A stretch of DNA of 64,000 nt from Thermoanaerobacterales bacterium (GCA_030019475.1 JASEER010000008.1:1-64000); one strand, 5' to 3'; positions 25,685 to 35,743 are shown, numbered from the stretch's first letter. Program-made: numbers and translations. The notes: generated by a model not told the origin, from the sequence alone.

Positions 25685-25873
25685 TCACACCAGCCTGTTC
25701 CGGCAGGCGGTCGGATCCTCTCCGATATCGCAAACGTACAAGACTTCGCCGGCATCGGCCATAATCTCCTTGCCGGGGTGCATGCTTTCGGCCTTCCGCA
25801 ACGCCTCGTCCAGGCTGTCCGCGCTTATCTCCTTACAGGCCCTGCCCGGCCCCTTTACCGCAAACCTGCGCAT
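25685..25873 (-). CDS. Small protein of unknown function
   Basis: 62 residues from ATG 25873, with GGAGGTGATGTCG before it. The sequence (RRFAVKGPGRACKEISADSLDEALRKAESMHPGKEIMADAGEVLYVCDIGEDPTACRNRLV) has alternating strands and a helix and three Cys. It resembles the small beta-alpha-beta domains sometimes found as stand-alone proteins, but I do not recognise it. Confidence 0.5.
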   Translation of the reverse strand: MRRFAVKGPGRACKEISADSLDEALRKAESMHPGKEIMADAGEVLYVCDIGEDPTACRNRLV

Positions 25874-26000
25874 CGACATCACCTCCGAGGCTTATCCTTC
25901 CCAGGATGGCCGCCATACCTGCATCAGCAGCCGCCGTGATCTTTTCGTAAGACGGGGCTGATCTCGCCAACCCGGTGGATTATAATATGGACGAGGTGAT

Positions 26001-26354
26001 ATGCACATGTACTACCTGTTCGCGGACGAGCCCGAGGTCTGGCCCAATGTCGTACCCCTGGTGAAGGACCTGGCGCTCGCCCCCCGCGCCGGCACCGTCC
26101 TGGACGCTCCCCGGGCGACAATCATGAACGTCGGGATCCGGGTACGGACCACGGGCACCCTCAACGCCGTCCTCGAGGAATTCGACGGCGCGGACTGGAT
26201 CGCCAGGGACCGGACGGAGTGCCTGGGAGGGGACACCCTCTGGCATCACCAACTCCGCCACCCGGAGTTCCGCCTCCGCCTGGAAAACCCCTCACCCGAC
26301 GGCGAAGTTACGGTCTCCATCGACCTGAACATGCCCCAGCGCCCCGAACCTTAA
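26001..26354 (+). CDS. Hypothetical protein, 117 residues
   Basis: Starts at ATG 26001 with GAGGTGAT upstream and a TATAAT at 25981-25986 as a likely -10 box; the -35 (CTGATC, 25958-25963) is poor. The protein has no signal or membrane segment. It is probably a mixed alpha/beta cytoplasmic protein with a Trp-His-His motif (DTLWHHQLRH). No family recognised. Its TAA stop lies at the first bases of the palindromic element at 26351-26453. Confidence 0.5.
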   Translation: MHMYYLFADEPEVWPNVVPLVKDLALAPRAGTVLDAPRATIMNVGIRVRTTGTLNAVLEEFDGADWIARDRTECLGGDTLWHHQLRHPEFRLRLENPSPDGEVTVSIDLNMPQRPEP

Positions 26355-26432
26355 ATTTTAAGTTAGGGGTCAGGCACCTTACTTAAAATTTTTGCGTATG
26401 CACAAAAAGGGTCAAGCATCTTTCACAAGTTT

Positions 26433-26453
<21 letters not shown>
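26351..26453. repeat. Palindromic repeat element, copy 1 (GGGGTCAGGCAC type)
   Basis: GGGGTCAGGCAC (26366-26377) and GTGCCTGACCCC (26442-26453) are inverted copies flanked by TTAAGTTA-type sequence. The same core and flanks recur at 42019-42093. It resembles REP-like palindromes that are often mobilised by RAYT-type transposases (general knowledge; none is in the window). The element lies between convergent genes: the stop of the 117-residue gene and the last seven residues and stop of livF are within it. Confidence 0.8.
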
Positions 26454-27160
<707 letters not shown>

Positions 27161-27161
<1 letters not shown>

Positions 27162-27931
27162 CAGGCGACCGCCCCCTTGCCCAGGTAGGCCTGCAGGACA
27201 CGCGGGTCCTGACGAACCTCGGCCGGCAGGCCGGCGGCAATGACCTCGCCGAAATCCATGACCACTACCCGCTCGCAGACGTTCATTACCAGGCCCATCT
27301 GGTGTTCGATCAAAAGCACCGTAAGGTCGAACTTCTCCTTAATCCCCCTGACCAAGTCGACCAACTGGCGGACCTCAGCCGGATTCATCCCAGCCGCCGG
27401 CTCGTCGAGGAGCAGCAGGCGCGGCCGCCCGGCCAGGGCGCGCGCCATCTCGAGCCGCCGCTGCTGCCCGTAGGGCAGGCTGCCCGCCAGGTCCATCGCC
27501 CGCGCTTCGAGTCCCAGGATCGCCAGGAGGTCGTAAGCCTGGTCGGTGATCTCCCGCTCCTCCGCCCGGAACCGCGGCGTGCGTAACAGGGCGTCCAGGA
27601 GGCCGTAGCGCACATGCTGGTGGAAGGCCACCCGCACGTTATCCAGAACGGTGTTGCCCTTGAAAAGCCGGATATTCTGGAAGGTCCGGGCGATGCCCCG
27701 TTCGCAGATCTGGAAGGGACGTAATCCAACCAGGGACTCCCCCTGAAAGACGATGTCCCCGTCCGTCGGCCGGAAGTGGCCGGTGATCAGGTTGAACACC
27801 GTCGTCTTCCCCGCCCCGTTAGGCCCGATCAGGCCCACCACTTCCCCCGGTTCGAGGGTCAGGTTGAAGTTGTTGACCGCCCGTAGCCCGCCGAAGTTTA
27901 TCCCAAGGTTAGAGGCTTCCAGCAGGGGCAT
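27161..27931 (-). CDS. livG: Branched-chain amino acid ABC transporter ATPase
   Basis: 256 residues from ATG 27931 behind GGGAGGAGGG. Walker A GPNGAGKTT, the LivG-specific GIARTFQNIRLF segment, signature-region LPYGQQRRLEMARAL (LPYG rather than LSGG, as usual in LivG) and Walker B LLLLDEPAAGMNP are intact. The start lies 23 nt inside the 3' end of livM. Confidence 0.94.
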
Positions 27932-28910
27932 TCCGTCGTTCCCTCCTCCCGATCTGCGGTACAATGAGGCCGATTTCCTTGCCGCCGAAGAGGCCCTGCC
28001 GGCGCACCAGGACGACCACGATAAGCAAAAGCGCATAGATCACGCCCCGGAAGTCCACGAACGCCTGGCCCAGGACAAACCGCAGGCCTTCCAGCAGGAA
28101 CGCCCAGCCGATACCGGTCACCACTGTCCCGGTCAGGCTGCCCAACCCCCCGGCGACGACAATGATTAGGAAGTTGAAGGACTGCAAGAAATCAAAGGTC
28201 GTTGGATGCAGGAAGGGATAACGAAAGGCGTAGAGGGCCCCTGCCAGGCCGGCCAGGCTGCACCCCAAAACGAAAGACATCATCTTGTAGCGGGTGGGGT
28301 TGACCCCCACGGAGCTGGTTGCGATCTCGTCCTCGCGGATGGACGTGCAGGCCCTGCCGAACGTTGAATAAACGAAATTGCGGCATAGCAGAATGGACAA
28401 CAGGAGAAACCCGAAGATCCATTCGAAGTCAGCCGTTTGCGGGATCCCGGTCATTCCCACCGCCCCGCCCAGCGAGGGAATCACCTTGTTAATGTTGTCC
28501 AGGACAACCTTGACAATGATCCCGAAGCCCAGGGTGGCGATGCCCAGGTAGTCCGACGTCAGGCGTAGGACCGGGAGACCGACAAGGTAAGCCACCAGGG
28601 CGGCGAAAAGCGTTCCCACGGCAAGCGCCAGCAGGAAAGCCGGTGTCCCGCCGCCCACCGTCTTGCCGATATAGCCGGCGGCATATGCCCCCAGGCCGAA
28701 CCAGGCCGCGTGCCCGATGGAAAACTGGCCCGTGAATCCGTAGATCAGGCTCAGGCCCAGGGAGCCGATGGTCATAATTAACCCGAAGTCCAGAACCCGT
28801 TGCCAGTAGCTGTTCATCAACCCGGTCTGGACAAGGACCTTGACCAGTACATACACAGCGATAACCCCGACCAGCAACTTGAACCACTGGGTGGTTGATT
28901 TCGTCGCCAT
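27909..28910 (-). CDS. livM: Branched-chain amino acid ABC transporter permease
   Basis: 333 residues with about eight to nine hydrophobic segments. LSLIYGFTGQFSIGHAAWFGLGAY and LRLTSDYLGIATLGFGIIVKVVL are LivM signatures, and the loop ACTSIREDEIATSSVGVNPTRYKMMSFVLG contacts the ATPase. Partner of livH. Confidence 0.94.
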   Translation of the reverse strand: MATKSTTQWFKLLVGVIAVYVLVKVLVQTGLMNSYWQRVLDFGLIMTIGSLGLSLIYGFTGQFSIGHAAWFGLGAYAAGYIGKTVGGGTPAFLLALAVGTLFAALVAYLVGLPVLRLTSDYLGIATLGFGIIVKVVLDNINKVIPSLGGAVGMTGIPQTADFEWIFGFLLLSILLCRNFVYSTFGRACTSIREDEIATSSVGVNPTRYKMMSFVLGCSLAGLAGALYAFRYPFLHPTTFDFLQSFNFLIIVVAGGLGSLTGTVVTGIGWAFLLEGLRFVLGQAFVDFRGVIYALLLIVVVLVRRQGLFGGKEIGLIVPQIGRRERRNAPAGSL

Positions 28911-28932
28911 AGCTTACCTCCCCGCCCCCGCC

Positions 28933-29817
28933 TTAAACCTTCTCCGGTTCCGTACGGCCCAGAATACCGCACGGGCGGACCAGGAGCACAACGATCAGAA
29001 TGACAAATACGATAGCGTCTCGCAGTTGGGACGAGATATAGGCCGCCGTCATAGTCTCCACCTGACCCATAATCAGCGCCCCGAGCACCGCGCCGGGGAT
29101 GAGCCCGATTCCGCCCAGTACGGCGGCGGTGAAGGCTTTCAGGCCCGGCATAATGCCCATAAAGGGCTGGATCTGTGGGTAGGCGATAGCGTATAAAACA
29201 CCACCCAGCGCCGCCATCGCAGAGCCGAGGGCGAAAGTAATCGAGATCGTGCGGTCGACATCCACGCCCATCAGGCGCGCGGCGTCGTGGTCATAGGAAA
29301 CCGTACGCATGGCCGCCCCGACCCTGGTACGGAAAACAACATACTGCAGAAAAATGAGCATTGCCGCCACGGTAACCATTATGATCAGTTGCAGGTTGGT
29401 GACCGTAACCCCGCCCAAATGCCAGGTAACCGTCTGTATCGGCCGCTCAACCACCCGGTAGTCGGGGCCGAAGACAAAACGGAGGCTGCAAAAGTACTCC
29501 AGGAAGAAGGAAACACCGATGGCGCTGATCAATGCCATGATCCGCGGCGCGTAGCGCAACGGCCGGTATGCCAGGCGCTCGATCACCACCCCCAGGATGG
29601 CGCAGGTAAGCATTGAAAACAGGATGGCCACCGGCAAGGGCAGGCCCCAGTGCGCAAAACCGAAATAGCCCACAAAAGCCCCGACCATAAACACGTCGCC
29701 ATGGGCAAAGTTAATAAGTTTAACGATGCCGTACACCATTGTATAGCCCAGGGCGATCAGGGCATAGACCAGGCCGAGCTGCAGGCCGTTAATGACCTGG
29801 TTCAGAAAGTAGTCCAA
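28933..29817 (-). CDS. livH: Branched-chain amino acid ABC transporter permease
   Basis: 294 residues. NGLQLGLVYALIALGYTMVYGIVKLINFAHGDVFMVGAF at the N-terminus is diagnostic of LivH. The ATPase-docking loop is MRTVSYDHDAARLMGVDVDRTISITFALGSA. A hairpin between livK and livH (29851-29877) probably lowers read-through from the binding protein to the membrane subunits. Confidence 0.94.
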   Translation of the reverse strand: MDYFLNQVINGLQLGLVYALIALGYTMVYGIVKLINFAHGDVFMVGAFVGYFGFAHWGLPLPVAILFSMLTCAILGVVIERLAYRPLRYAPRIMALISAIGVSFFLEYFCSLRFVFGPDYRVVERPIQTVTWHLGGVTVTNLQLIIMVTVAAMLIFLQYVVFRTRVGAAMRTVSYDHDAARLMGVDVDRTISITFALGSAMAALGGVLYAIAYPQIQPFMGIMPGLKAFTAAVLGGIGLIPGAVLGALIMGQVETMTAAYISSQLRDAIVFVILIVVLLVRPCGILGRTEPEKV

Positions 29818-29850
29818 TGGAGCGACCCCCTCGATGGAAAAAACATGACC

Positions 29851-29877
29851 GGGGGAGAGGACCGCGTCCTCTCCCCC
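29851..29877 (-). terminator. Intercistronic hairpin between livK and livH
   Basis: GGGGGAGAGGAC (29851-29862) and GTCCTCTCCCCC (29866-29877) form a perfect 12-bp stem with a CGC loop. Its place between a binding-protein gene and permease genes suggests a partial terminator or an mRNA-stabilising stem that raises livK expression. Confidence 0.7.
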
Positions 29878-29892
29878 CGATCATCCTGACAT

Positions 29893-31065
29893 TTAGGGCT
29901 CAATGGTGGTGATGTACTTGTAGGTCTTATCCTTCTGTACCTGGAGAATAACGGCCGACTTCACCGGGTTGCCCTGCTCGTCGAAGGTGACCTTGCCGGA
30001 GACCACCGGGAAGTCCTTGATGTTCTGCATGGCTTCCTTGATCTTGGCCGGGTCGGTGGACTTGGCGTCCTCGATGGCCTTCAGCAGGAGCTTGGTGGCG
30101 TCGTAGGCCAGGGTGGCGAAGGAGTCCGGCTTCGAGCCGTACTTCTTCTCGTACTTCTCGACCCACTGCTTGACCTCCGGGCGCGGGTCGTCACCGGAGT
30201 AGTGGGCGGTAAAGTACCCGCCGTCCATGGTGGCGTAGTCAAGCTCGGTAGAGTCCCAGCCGTCACCGCCAAGGAAGGCCGCGGTGATACCCTTGTCCCG
30301 GGCCTGCTTGCCGATCAGGCTGACCTTCTGGTAGTAGTCGGGCAGGTACAGGACATCCGGCTTCTTCTGGGCGATGGTGGTCAACACGGCGTTGAAGTCG
30401 GTGTCGTTCTTGGCGTAAGCTTCCTCGGCCACAATCTGGCCGCCGAGCTTGGTGAACTCATCCTTAAAGGCCTTGGAGAGGCCGACAGTGTAGGGGTTGC
30501 CCTGGTCAAAAAGGATGGCGGCGGACTTGGCTTGCAGGTCGTTAAACGCAAACCGCGCGCCGACCGTGCCCTGGAACGGGTCGATGAAGCAGGCGCGGAA
30601 GATGAAGTCCTTGCGGTCGGGGTCCATGGTGACGTTGGCTGCGGTCGAGGTCGGGGAGATCATAACCACCCCCGCCGACTGCGCGATGGCGCTGGCCGGC
30701 ACGGTGCAGTTCGAGGTCACGGACCCGACGATGGCCGACACCTTGTCCTGGTCGATGAGCTTGGTGGCGACGTTGGTAGCCTCGGTCGCGTCGGCGCGGT
30801 CGTCGGCGATGACCTTTTCGATCTTGATGTCGCCGACCTGATAGTTGGCCTCCTCGAGGGCCAGCTCAAAGCCCTTCTGGACCGACTCACCGAAGGTCTT
30901 GACGTCACCGGTCAGGGGAGAGATCAAACCGATTTTAATGCTGTTACCCTTGTCCCCTTCGCCGGTCTTTTGGTCCTGCGCCTGCTGACCGCCGCAGCCG
31001 CCGGCCACGAGGGACAGCGACAGCAGCGCGACAAGCAGCATTACAAACCATTTTGGAAGCCTCAC
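29893..31065 (-). CDS. livK: Branched-chain amino acid ABC substrate-binding lipoprotein
   Basis: 390 residues from GTG 31065 with TAGGAGGG upstream. The signal peptide ends in a lipobox (VAGGC). The mature domain (IKIGLISPLTGDVKTFGESVQKGFELALEEANYQVGDIKIEKVIADDRADATEATNVATKLIDQDKVSAIVGSVTS) is the Leu/Ile/Val-binding periplasmic-binding type I fold. First gene of the minus-strand liv operon. Confidence 0.94.
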   Translation of the reverse strand: MRLPKWFVMLLVALLSLSLVAGGCGGQQAQDQKTGEGDKGNSIKIGLISPLTGDVKTFGESVQKGFELALEEANYQVGDIKIEKVIADDRADATEATNVATKLIDQDKVSAIVGSVTSNCTVPASAIAQSAGVVMISPTSTAANVTMDPDRKDFIFRACFIDPFQGTVGARFAFNDLQAKSAAILFDQGNPYTVGLSKAFKDEFTKLGGQIVAEEAYAKNDTDFNAVLTTIAQKKPDVLYLPDYYQKVSLIGKQARDKGITAAFLGGDGWDSTELDYATMDGGYFTAHYSGDDPRPEVKQWVEKYEKKYGSKPDSFATLAYDATKLLLKAIEDAKSTDPAKIKEAMQNIKDFPVVSGKVTFDEQGNPVKSAVILQVQKDKTYKYITTIEP

Positions 31066-31465
31066 GAATCTTTCCCTCCTAAAATTAGTACTTGTTTTTC
31101 GTACTCCTGAGGCCCGCGGCCTTTGACCCAATGAGTTGTTCCACCCACCTCCCCCAGCCCGGACTTACAAAACCAGAAAAGACAGATGCCGGGGAAAACC
31201 AACAGGAAAAATATTCAGCAAAACGAATATCCATTCCTGCCGTTCTGAACCCTGGTCCTGTATTTCGTATACAAGAATGACCTTTGTTGTTCGACAACCC
31301 CGTGGGAATATCCTGCTTAAAGAACGCTTGCTACGGACTTCTCTTTGAAATAAGGGTGCTTGGACCGGACGGGTATTCAATTGCCAGAGGAAGGCTCTGG
31401 TATTATCACCGTTTTCCAGGTTATAATAAGGGTTAAGTATTCATTCCTGGGGGAGGTTAAGGACG
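31066..31465. other. 400-bp divergent intergenic region between livK and a zinc-ribbon gene
   Basis: AT-rich region with no convincing ORF. TATAAT at 31422-31427 is a likely -10 box for the plus-strand zinc-ribbon gene, but no good -35 is seen. On the minus strand the livK leader contains an AGTAC...GTACT inverted repeat just before the ribosome site. GTATTTCGTATACAAGAATG near 31260-31279 is locally palindromic. No riboswitch was recognised. Confidence 0.4.
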
Positions 31466-31756
31466 ATGAAGAACTGCCCGGTCTGTGCAACAGAGCTTAA
31501 CGAGGCTACCAAATACGGGGTGCAGATCGACGTCTGCCCGCGCTGCCGCGGGGTGTGGCTTGACCGCGGGGAGTTGGAGAAGGTTATCGGGATGGCCCGC
31601 GACTTCCGGGGTATGGACGCCGGGAGGGAGATGCACGACGAGGACCGCAACGAACTCCGGTACCGGAAAGACGATGACGACTCCCGCTACGGCAAACCCC
31701 ACGGCCGGAAGAAAAAGCGGGGATTCCTGGACATGTTCGAGGAGATGTTCGATTAG
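31466..31756 (+). CDS. TFIIB-type zinc-ribbon protein
   Basis: 96 residues. CPVCATELNEATKYGVQIDVCPRCRGVWLDRGELEKVI is the zf-TFIIB domain: two CxxC knuckles (CPVC, CPRC) binding Zn, followed by the family's GVWLDRGEL. The C-terminal half is very charged (a DDDD run, a Lys/Arg-rich GRKKKRGF) and ends in an amphipathic helix. The role of these small proteins is unknown. GGGGGAGG precedes the ATG and a tight terminator overlaps the stop. Confidence 0.85.
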   Translation: MKNCPVCATELNEATKYGVQIDVCPRCRGVWLDRGELEKVIGMARDFRGMDAGREMHDEDRNELRYRKDDDDSRYGKPHGRKKKRGFLDMFEEMFD

Positions 31757-31778
31757 GGAGCCGAAAGGGCTCCCTTTT
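31756..31778 (+). terminator. Terminator of the zinc-ribbon gene
   Basis: GGGAGCC (31756-31762), a GAAA loop, GGGCTCCC (31767-31774) and TTTT. It begins at the last base of the stop codon. Confidence 0.85.
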
Positions 31779-31846
31779 CAGTATCTTGGGTCGAAATCTG
31801 TTATAATGCCAGGAGAACATCCAAGCGAGAAGGAGACACCGACTAC

Positions 31847-32788
31847 ATGCGGCCGCTGCCCATCATCCTGGCCCTCTCCCTGGTTGCCAACCTGGCCCTG
31901 GCGGGGTACCTGCTCAGCAGCCCCGGCCTCCAGGCCCCCGGCGGCGCCGGCGGCGACGACCCCCGGGCGGAACAGGTCGAGGCCCTTGAACGCCGGTTGG
32001 ACGCCCTCCGGCAGGAAAACGCCGCCCTGCGGGCCGAACTCGAGGAATTGAAAGCGCCGTCCGCGGACCCGGCCCCCGGGGGGATGGGGGATACTTCCCA
32101 GGATAAAACAGTCCTCTCCTGGTATTTCTACCGCAACAAGGAACACCGCCCGCCGACAACGGATCCGGCTTACCTCCAGGCCATCGCCGACGGGCGGGGC
32201 ATCTTCCTGGGCCCCACCGACCGGAAGACGGTGTACCTGACCTTTGACGAGGGCTACGAAAACAGCTATACCGCACGCATCCTGGACATCCTGGCGGCCA
32301 ACGGCGTGCGGGCGGCGTTCTTTGTCACCGGCCCCTATGTCCGGGCCAACCCCGCCCTCGTACGCCGCATGGCGGCCGAGGGCCATGTTGTAGGCAATCA
32401 CAGCCAGACCCATCCGTCCCTGCCGAAGGTCAGCAACGACCTCATCCGGGAGGAGGTCCTCAGCGTCCACCGGCAGGTCCGGGAACTGACCGGCACCGAG
32501 ATGCGCTTCTTCCGTCCCCCGATGGGCGAGTTCAACCGGCGCACCCTCGACCAGGTGCATTCCCTCGGTTATACGAGCGTCTTCTGGAGCATGGCCTACA
32601 AGGACTGGGACGTCAACAAGCAGCCCGGGAGCGAGGCCGCCTACCGTCACGTCATCGACAACATACACCCGGGGGCGGTGATCCTTCTCCACGCCGTCTC
32701 GCAGTCCAACACCGAGGCCCTGGACCGTATCCTTAAAGAACTGAAGCGCCAGGGGTACACCTTCGGCACCCTTGACGAATTGGCTTAA
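31847..32788 (+). CDS. PdaA-like polysaccharide deacetylase
   Basis: 313 residues, AAGGAG before the ATG. An N-terminal membrane helix (PIILALSLVANLALAGYLL) and short coiled coil (EALERRLDALRQENAALRAELEEL) are followed by a NodB deacetylase domain from about residue 115. Motifs: VYLTFDEGYENSYT (TFDxGYE, PdaA-specific), the metal-site HSQTH, the RPPMGEF motif and the C-terminal LLHAVS motif. PdaA removes the acetyl group from muramic acid so that spore-cortex muramic delta-lactam can form, which fits a spore former. A general peptidoglycan deacetylase cannot be excluded. Confidence 0.85.
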   Translation: MRPLPIILALSLVANLALAGYLLSSPGLQAPGGAGGDDPRAEQVEALERRLDALRQENAALRAELEELKAPSADPAPGGMGDTSQDKTVLSWYFYRNKEHRPPTTDPAYLQAIADGRGIFLGPTDRKTVYLTFDEGYENSYTARILDILAANGVRAAFFVTGPYVRANPALVRRMAAEGHVVGNHSQTHPSLPKVSNDLIREEVLSVHRQVRELTGTEMRFFRPPMGEFNRRTLDQVHSLGYTSVFWSMAYKDWDVNKQPGSEAAYRHVIDNIHPGAVILLHAVSQSNTEALDRILKELKRQGYTFGTLDELA

Positions 32789-32899
32789 AACCAAAGAAAC
32801 CCATTGCATTTTCCGGCACAATCATATATCACTGTAGACAGAAGCCCCCGATGGCCGCAGTGCCGGAGGGGCAAACTTTTGCCCGGTGGAGGAAGAGCC

Positions 32900-34252
32900 G
32901 TGAAGATTACCATTATCGGCGCCGGCAAGGTCGGCGTCGAGATCGCCAGGCGGCTCGTGGGCGAAGGACATGACCTGGTACTGATCGACCAGGACGAAAC
33001 CAAGCTTTCCCGCCTTGAGGGCCACCTGGACGCCCTCATGCTGAAAGGCAGCGGGTCCAGCGCGACCGTCCTGAAACACCCCGACGTGGCCAGAAGCGAC
33101 ATGGTGGCTGCGGTCACCAACGCCGACGAGATCAACATGATCGCGTGCATGATGGCCAAGAAGCTCGGGGTCCCCCGCACCATCGCCCGCATCCGCGACC
33201 CGGTCTACGCCCGCGATCTGGTTGTCTCCAAAGAGGACCTCGGGCTGGACCTGGTCATCAACCCCGAACACTCGGCGGCCATGGAGATCGCCCGCCTGCT
33301 GACGGTCTCCCTCCCCGTGCACACCGAGCCTTTCGCCGACGGCAAGGTCCAGATGGCCGAAATCACAATCGACGAGTCTCATCGTTTCTTCGCTAACAAG
33401 CGACTGTCCGAGGCCGAACTGCCTCACTCCTGCCTGATCGTCGGTATCTCGCGCCGCGGGGGGATGATTGTCCCCGGCGGGCGTGACCAAATCCTGCCCG
33501 GCGACACTCTCTACATCCTGGGACATGCCGACAGCGTGGAGAAGGTCTGCGCGCGCATCAAGAAGCGCCGCCCGCGGACAAGCAGCGTCATCATCCTCGG
33601 CGGCGGGCGGATCGGATTCTACCTGGGAGAAAAGCTCTGTTCCCTCGGCATAAGGCCCAAGATTATCGAGCAGAACCACGAGCGCTGTCTCAGCCTGGCC
33701 GAGCGTCTGCCGGAGGCCCTTATCCTCGAGGGCGACGGCTCCGACCTTGACCTTCTGAAGCGCGAGGGCATCAAAGATACGGACGGCTTTGTAGCCGTCA
33801 CCGGTTTCGATGAGGAAAACCTGCTCCTGTCGCTCCTGGCCAAACAGATGGGGGCCAAGTATGTCATCGCCAAGGTAAGCCGCCCGAACTACGCCCATCT
33901 CGTCGAGCACCTCGGCGTGGACGCCGCGATCAGCCCGTTGCTGATCACGGCCAGCGCCATCCTGCGGTATATCCGCGGCGGGCGGCTCCTGTCCCTGGTC
34001 CTGCTCCTTAACGGGCAGGCCGAGGTGGTCGAACTGATCCTGCAGCCCGAAAGCCGCATGGTCGGCAAGCCGTTGTCCCGCCTGGGGCTGCCCAAGGGTG
34101 TCATCGTCGGGGCCATCAAGCGCCAGCAGCGGGTCATCATCCCCAAGGGCGACGTGGTCCTGCAGGGGGGCGACCGCCTGGTGGTCTTCGCCGTCGGCTA
34201 CGGTGTGGATACCATAGAGCGCCTGTTTAACGTGGGGGGCGGCAAATCCTGA
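32900..34252 (+). CDS. trkA: Trk potassium uptake protein TrkA
   Basis: 450 residues from GTG 32900 behind GGTGGAGG. Two tandem RCK units, each with a Rossmann NAD-binding part (KITIIGAGKVGVEIARRL and SVIILGGGRIGFYLGEKL) and a TrkA_C subdomain (about 135-215 and 370-450). This peripheral ring gates TrkH according to bound nucleotide; RCK_C domains of some Firmicute homologues bind c-di-AMP. The stop overlaps the proposed CTG start of trkH. Confidence 0.95.
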   Translation: MKITIIGAGKVGVEIARRLVGEGHDLVLIDQDETKLSRLEGHLDALMLKGSGSSATVLKHPDVARSDMVAAVTNADEINMIACMMAKKLGVPRTIARIRDPVYARDLVVSKEDLGLDLVINPEHSAAMEIARLLTVSLPVHTEPFADGKVQMAEITIDESHRFFANKRLSEAELPHSCLIVGISRRGGMIVPGGRDQILPGDTLYILGHADSVEKVCARIKKRRPRTSSVIILGGGRIGFYLGEKLCSLGIRPKIIEQNHERCLSLAERLPEALILEGDGSDLDLLKREGIKDTDGFVAVTGFDEENLLLSLLAKQMGAKYVIAKVSRPNYAHLVEHLGVDAAISPLLITASAILRYIRGGRLLSLVLLLNGQAEVVELILQPESRMVGKPLSRLGLPKGVIVGAIKRQQRVIIPKGDVVLQGGDRLVVFAVGYGVDTIERLFNVGGGKS

Positions 34253-35691
34253 ACAGGAGACTGGTCGCAAAAACACTCGGGCTGTTGTTGCTTGCCGAGG
34301 GGGCGGCCCTGGTCCCCTGTCTCTGGATCGCCGTTTTTCACCAGGGTCCGGATGTCCCGGCGTTCATCTGGACCATCGCCCTTGCCGCGGCCGTCGGCCT
34401 CCCCCTGGCCCTCATCAGGGCCGACCTGGGGGACGTGGGCTACCGCGAGGGCTTCATGGTGGCCGCCATCGGCTGGGTGGTCCTGGCCGCTTTCGGATCC
34501 TTACCTTTCATATTCAGCGGCGTGCTGCCCAACCCGGTGGACGCCTTCTTCGAGGCCATGTCGGGGTTTACCACCACGGGGGCGTCCACCATCGCCGACC
34601 TGACACCGGTCCCGTACGGCATCCTCTTCTGGCGAAGCCTGACACATTGGCTGGGCGGGATGGGGATCGTCGTCTTCATCGTCGCCCTCCTGCCGTCCCT
34701 CAAGGTGGCGGGGATACAGCTGTACCGGGCGGAGGTTCCGGGACCCTCCAAGATCAAGGTCGTCCCCCGCGTCGCTCAGACCTCGCGCGAACTCTACCGG
34801 GTCTACCTCCTGTTCACCCTGGCCGAAATCCTCCTGCTGCGCCTGGCCGGGCTGCCCTGGTTCGACAGTCTCATTCATACCTTCGGCACGGTGGCCACCG
34901 GCGGTTTCTCCAACCAGAACGCCAGCGTCGGCGCATACAACAATCTGGCCGTGGAACTGATCATCGTCATGTTTATGATCCTGTGCGGCATGAGCTTCAG
35001 CCTGCACATCCGGGCCATTAAGGGCCACTACCGGGCCATCTGGCAGGACACGGAGCTGAGGGTCTACCTGGCCATCATCGCCGTTGCCGTGGCCGCGGTC
35101 ACGTTGAACCTGGTCTCTTCCCTGGGCCTGGCGCCGGCGCAGGCCGCCCGCCATGCCCTCTTCCAGGTGGCGTCCATCATTACCACCACCGGCTTTTCGA
35201 CCGTGGACTTCAACCTCTGGCCGGACTTCAGCCGCCTCATACTTGTCCTGCTGATGTTCATCGGCGGCTGCGCGGGATCCACGGGCGGCGCGATCAAGGT
35301 CGTCCGCTTCATCATCCTGTGGAAGGTGGCCATACGTCAGTTGCGGCGCCTCATCCACCCCCAGGCCGTGCTCCCCGTTCGCCTGGGCGGCGCCGTTATC
35401 CCCTCCGAGATGGTCGATATCGTGCAGGCCTTCTTCATTCTGTACCTGGGCCTCTTCTTCGGCTCGGTCATCATTGTGGCCGGCGGCGGCGCCGATTTCC
35501 TGACCGCCCTGACCGCCGTCGCCGCCACCCTGGGTAACGTCGGCCCGGGCCTGGGGCTGGTCGGTCCTATGTCCAACTTCGCCGCCCTCCCTGACCTCGC
35601 CAAGGCCCTACTCTCGTTCTGCATGCTGGTCGGCCGCCTGGAGCTGTTCACCGTGCTGGCCCTGTTGCACCCCGGATTCTGGCGCCGCTGA
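34249..35691 (+). CDS. trkH: Trk potassium uptake membrane protein TrkH
   Basis: 480 residues if read from CTG 34249. The usual TrkH N-terminus (MNxRLVxKxLGLLLLxE) is matched only by extending upstream of the first TTG (34285) to LNRRLVAKTLGLLLLAE, whose first codon is a CTG that overlaps the trkA stop (CTGA). Selectivity-filter P-loops follow the family pattern: TGFTTTGASTIADL (MSGFTTTGAS), GTVATGGFSNQN, ITTTGFSTVDFNLW and ATLGNVGPGLG. Forms the K+ channel gated by TrkA. Confidence 0.93.
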   Translation: MNRRLVAKTLGLLLLAEGAALVPCLWIAVFHQGPDVPAFIWTIALAAAVGLPLALIRADLGDVGYREGFMVAAIGWVVLAAFGSLPFIFSGVLPNPVDAFFEAMSGFTTTGASTIADLTPVPYGILFWRSLTHWLGGMGIVVFIVALLPSLKVAGIQLYRAEVPGPSKIKVVPRVAQTSRELYRVYLLFTLAEILLLRLAGLPWFDSLIHTFGTVATGGFSNQNASVGAYNNLAVELIIVMFMILCGMSFSLHIRAIKGHYRAIWQDTELRVYLAIIAVAVAAVTLNLVSSLGLAPAQAARHALFQVASIITTTGFSTVDFNLWPDFSRLILVLLMFIGGCAGSTGGAIKVVRFIILWKVAIRQLRRLIHPQAVLPVRLGGAVIPSEMVDIVQAFFILYLGLFFGSVIIVAGGGADFLTALTAVAATLGNVGPGLGLVGPMSNFAALPDLAKALLSFCMLVGRLELFTVLALLHPGFWRR

Positions 35692-35721
35692 AGCGGCCCG
35701 CCGTGTGACCGGAAACAAAAC

Positions 35722-35743
35722 GGGCGTGGCCTAAACCACGCCC
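35722..35743 (+). terminator. Hairpin after trkH
   Basis: GGGCGTGG (35722-35729) pairs with CCACGCCC (35736-35743) over a 6-nt loop; no U-tract follows, so it may be a stabiliser or a Rho-dependent end. Confidence 0.5.

Noticed and set aside
32822-34276. 484-residue reading frame on the minus strand opposite trkA
   Set aside because: It is the GC-driven shadow of trkA; composition is Gln/His/Asp-rich without any recognisable motif or ribosome site.
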